A stretch of DNA of 7,290 bases from an uncultured Cytophagaceae bacterium (GTDB lineage: Bacteria > Bacteroidota > Bacteroidia > Cytophagales > Spirosomataceae). This document shows positions 5,535 to 7,290 of this stretch, piece by piece. Below the pieces are notes generated by a model. The model searched no databases. It saw only the letters and a list, made by a program, of their open reading frames with translations, and was not told the DNA's origin. Location of the stretch: the NCBI GenBank assembly GCA_903960725.1, contig CAJCBY010000041.1, forward strand, positions 1-7,290, given 5' to 3'. Each line of letters begins with the position of its first letter. Position 1 is the stretch's first letter. The position numbers and the translations under genes are program-made.

Positions 5535-7290
5535 ATGAAAAAAATCCTCTTCCTCCTGCTCAGCTTTACGGCGTTTTCAGATGTCAAACTCCCCGCTTTA
5601 ATCGCTAATGGTATGGTACTGCAACGCGATATGCCAGTAAAAATTTGGGGCTGGGCGAATCCAGGAGAAAAAGTAAACGTAAGCTTTAAGGGGAAAAAGA
5701 TCCGGGCAATCGCAGACGCAAAAGGTAGCTGGTCCACCTTGCTTCCTGTAACCCCAGCAGGCGGCCCATACGAGATTAAGGTCAACGAAATCGTATTGAA
5801 AGATGTCCTTTTCGGAGATGTTTGGCTCTGTTCAGGTCAGTCAAATATGGTCACAAACATGGAACGAGTAAAGGAGAAATACCCAGCCGACATTGCCTCC
5901 GCAAACAACCCACAGATTCGTAATTTCTTCATCCCCACCGCCATTTCTAAAGTAGATGTACGCAGCGATTTGCCTGCTAGTTCTTGGCTGCCAGTGAGCC
6001 CAGAAAACGTACTGCAAATGGGTGCGGTTTCGTATTTCTTTGCTCGGGATTTGTATGCAAAATACCAAGTGCCTATCGGAATCATTAATTCGAGCGTGGG
6101 TGGAACGCCCATTGAAGCGTGGATTAGTGAGAATGGATTAAAGGAATTTCCAAGCTATGTAAAAGATACAACGCAGGCGAAGACACCAGCGCAGACACCT
6201 AGAAAATCCGCAGACCGCGGACTAGCAGAAAAATGGGCTGATCCGTCCTATGCCCCCAAAGGCTGGAAGCGTTTCGCCATCCCGGGTTATTGGGAAGATC
6301 AGGGATTAAGGGATTTAAATGGCGTGGTTTGGTTCAGACGAGAAATCGAGATTCCAGCTTCTCTAGCGGGTTTGCCAGCGAAACTATTCATGGGGCGCAT
6401 CATAGATGCCGACCAGGTTTTTGTGAATGGCGAACAAATTGGAAACATCACCTATCAATATCCGCCCAGACGGTATAGCGTCAAAAATGGCCTACTAAAA
6501 GCAGGTAAAAACTTAGTGGTTATTCGAGTGACGAACACAGCTGGGAAAGGCGGATTTGTACCTGACAAACAATATGAACTAATAGTAGGCAATCAAACTT
6601 TTGATCTTCAAGGGGATTGGCACTATAAAGTAGGTGAGGTATTCCCTCCGGTAGTGGAGAAGCCTGCGCCTTCGGCCTACACCCCTACCGCCTTGTACAA
6701 CTCTATGATTGCTCCTTTTACCGCTTATGCTTTGAAGGGATTTGTTTGGTACCAAGGGGAGTCGAATGTAGGAAAGCCGCAAGTCTATGAGCAGCTTTTA
6801 CCAGCCCTGGCAAAAGATTGGCGAACGCAGTTCAACCAGCCTGACATTCCGTTCTTATATGTCCAATTGCCCGGCTTTCAAGACCGCAATTTCTTGCCAT
6901 CGGAAAGTAATATGGCCGTCCTTCGCGATGGCCAGCTGAAGAGTTTATCCATTCCGCGCAGTGGTATGGCAGTCACTTTGGATCTGGGCGAGTGGAATGA
7001 CATTCATCCTTTGACGAAAAAACCGATCGGAGAACGCCTCGCTTTAGCCGCTCGCAAACTTGCCTACGGGGAGAACATCGTTTCGTCAGGACCCATCTAT
7101 GAATCGAACCAAATCGAGGGCGGGCGCATTCGCATTCGCTTCCGCGAAACGGGTAGTGGCCTTTCCATTAACAAGACAGACGAAGATGAGTTAATGCAAT
7201 TCGCCATCGCCGGGAAAGACAAGAAATTCGTGTGGGCGAAGGCGATCATCGAACGAAATACGGTAGTGGTGTGGAACGATGAGGTGGCAG
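5535..7290 (+). CDS. sialate O-acetylesterase (SASA) family protein with inserted beta-sandwich domain, 3' end outside window
   Basis: This SGNH-type carbohydrate O-acetylesterase removes acetyl groups from sugars outside the cytoplasm. The frame is open from the ATG at 5535 to the window end (585 codons) without a stop. The only other in-frame space upstream runs to a TGA at 5451 and has no ATG. A short Sec signal (MKKILFLLLSFTAFS) could be cleaved before Asp16 (Ala at -3, Ser at -1). Residues 16-90 form an N-terminal beta-domain (LIANGMVLQRDMPVKIWGWA). The catalytic domain is in two parts. The first (about 92-205) has GDVWLCSGQSNM with nucleophile Ser103. The second (about 385-515) has FVWYQGESN (403-411) and the Asp489/His491 pair in EWNDIHP. 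Between them, about 240-365, is a beta-sandwich resembling GH2 sugar-binding domains (VVWFRREIEIP, DADQVFVNGEQIG). A C-terminal beta-domain begins near 520 and runs off the window. Full-length relatives are about 630-700 residues, so little is missing. With rhamnosidase and esterase neighbours, a plant or algal acetylated glycan is a likelier substrate than sialic acid. Confidence 0.93.
   Translation, partial: MKKILFLLLSFTAFSDVKLPALIANGMVLQRDMPVKIWGWANPGEKVNVSFKGKKIRAIADAKGSWSTLLPVTPAGGPYEIKVNEIVLKDVLFGDVWLCSGQSNMVTNMERVKEKYPADIASANNPQIRNFFIPTAISKVDVRSDLPASSWLPVSPENVLQMGAVSYFFARDLYAKYQVPIGIINSSVGGTPIEAWISENGLKEFPSYVKDTTQAKTPAQTPRKSADRGLAEKWADPSYAPKGWKRFAIPGYWEDQGLRDLNGVVWFRREIEIPASLAGLPAKLFMGRIIDADQVFVNGEQIGNITYQYPPRRYSVKNGLLKAGKNLVVIRVTNTAGKGGFVPDKQYELIVGNQTFDLQGDWHYKVGEVFPPVVEKPAPSAYTPTALYNSMIAPFTAYALKGFVWYQGESNVGKPQVYEQLLPALAKDWRTQFNQPDIPFLYVQLPGFQDRNFLPSESNMAVLRDGQLKSLSIPRSGMAVTLDLGEWNDIHPLTKKPIGERLALAARKLAYGENIVSSGPIYESNQIEGGRIRIRFRETGSGLSINKTDEDELMQFAIAGKDKKFVWAKAIIERNTVVVWNDEVA

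Noticed and set aside
4946..5608. 220-codon plus-strand open frame covering the 5' part of the cytochrome c/propeller gene and the divergent spacer
   Set aside because: It is antisense to a well-supported gene, its translation has no recognisable domain, and it would run out of frame into the start of the SASA gene.
5837..6112. Minus-strand open frames of 91 and 75 codons opposite the SASA gene
   Set aside because: The plus strand encodes conserved SASA catalytic sequence across this span; the minus frames are shadows.
1..7290. Mobile element, CRISPR array, tRNA or rRNA
   Set aside because: I saw no transposase-like sequence, no regularly spaced direct repeats, and no tRNA or rRNA; nearly every base belongs to four conserved coding sequences.

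Overview
The window looks like chromosomal DNA of a Bacteroidota bacterium, probably a Cytophagales-type environmental glycan degrader. The evidence is moderate GC content, no purine-rich Shine-Dalgarno sequence before any of the three visible starts, a Bacteroidota-like -7 element, and a gene set typical of such genomes (GH78 rhamnosidase, SASA-type acetylesterase, Tat-exported carboxylesterase, and a cytochrome c/HEAT protein of the 'membrane-bound dehydrogenase' type). The lineage is an inference; there is no rRNA or other phylogenetic marker here. All four genes are intact except where the window edges cut them, and coding density is very high.

Layout: (1) 1-1007, plus strand: the C-terminal third of a GH78 alpha-L-rhamnosidase, cut by the left edge. 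(2) 1004-2650, minus strand: a type-B carboxylesterase with a twin-arginine signal and a complete Ser/Glu/His triad. Its stop codon overlaps that of the rhamnosidase in a shared TTAA. (3) 2673-5411, minus strand: a 912-residue secreted multidomain protein with a sugar-dehydrogenase-like beta-propeller carrying two EF-hand-like loops, HEAT-like repeats, a class I cytochrome c domain and a C-terminal discoidin-like module. It lies 22 bp upstream of the esterase on the same strand, so the two are probably co-transcribed. (4) 5412-5534: a 123-bp divergent intergenic region, the only real non-coding stretch. (5) 5535 to the right edge, plus strand: a sialate-O-acetylesterase (SASA) family protein with a beta-sandwich inserted between the two halves of its catalytic domain, cut by the right edge.

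Together the genes suggest extracytoplasmic processing of an acetylated, rhamnose-containing plant or algal glycan or glycoside: two esterases remove acyl decorations, the GH78 enzyme releases L-rhamnose, and the cytochrome c/propeller protein may add an oxidative (dehydrogenase) step. The individual families are recognisable. The oxidative role and the shared substrate are inference. The most notable points are the esterase/heme-dehydrogenase-like operon, its split between Tat and Sec export, and a CTAAACCTAT-like sequence placed just before all three visible start codons.
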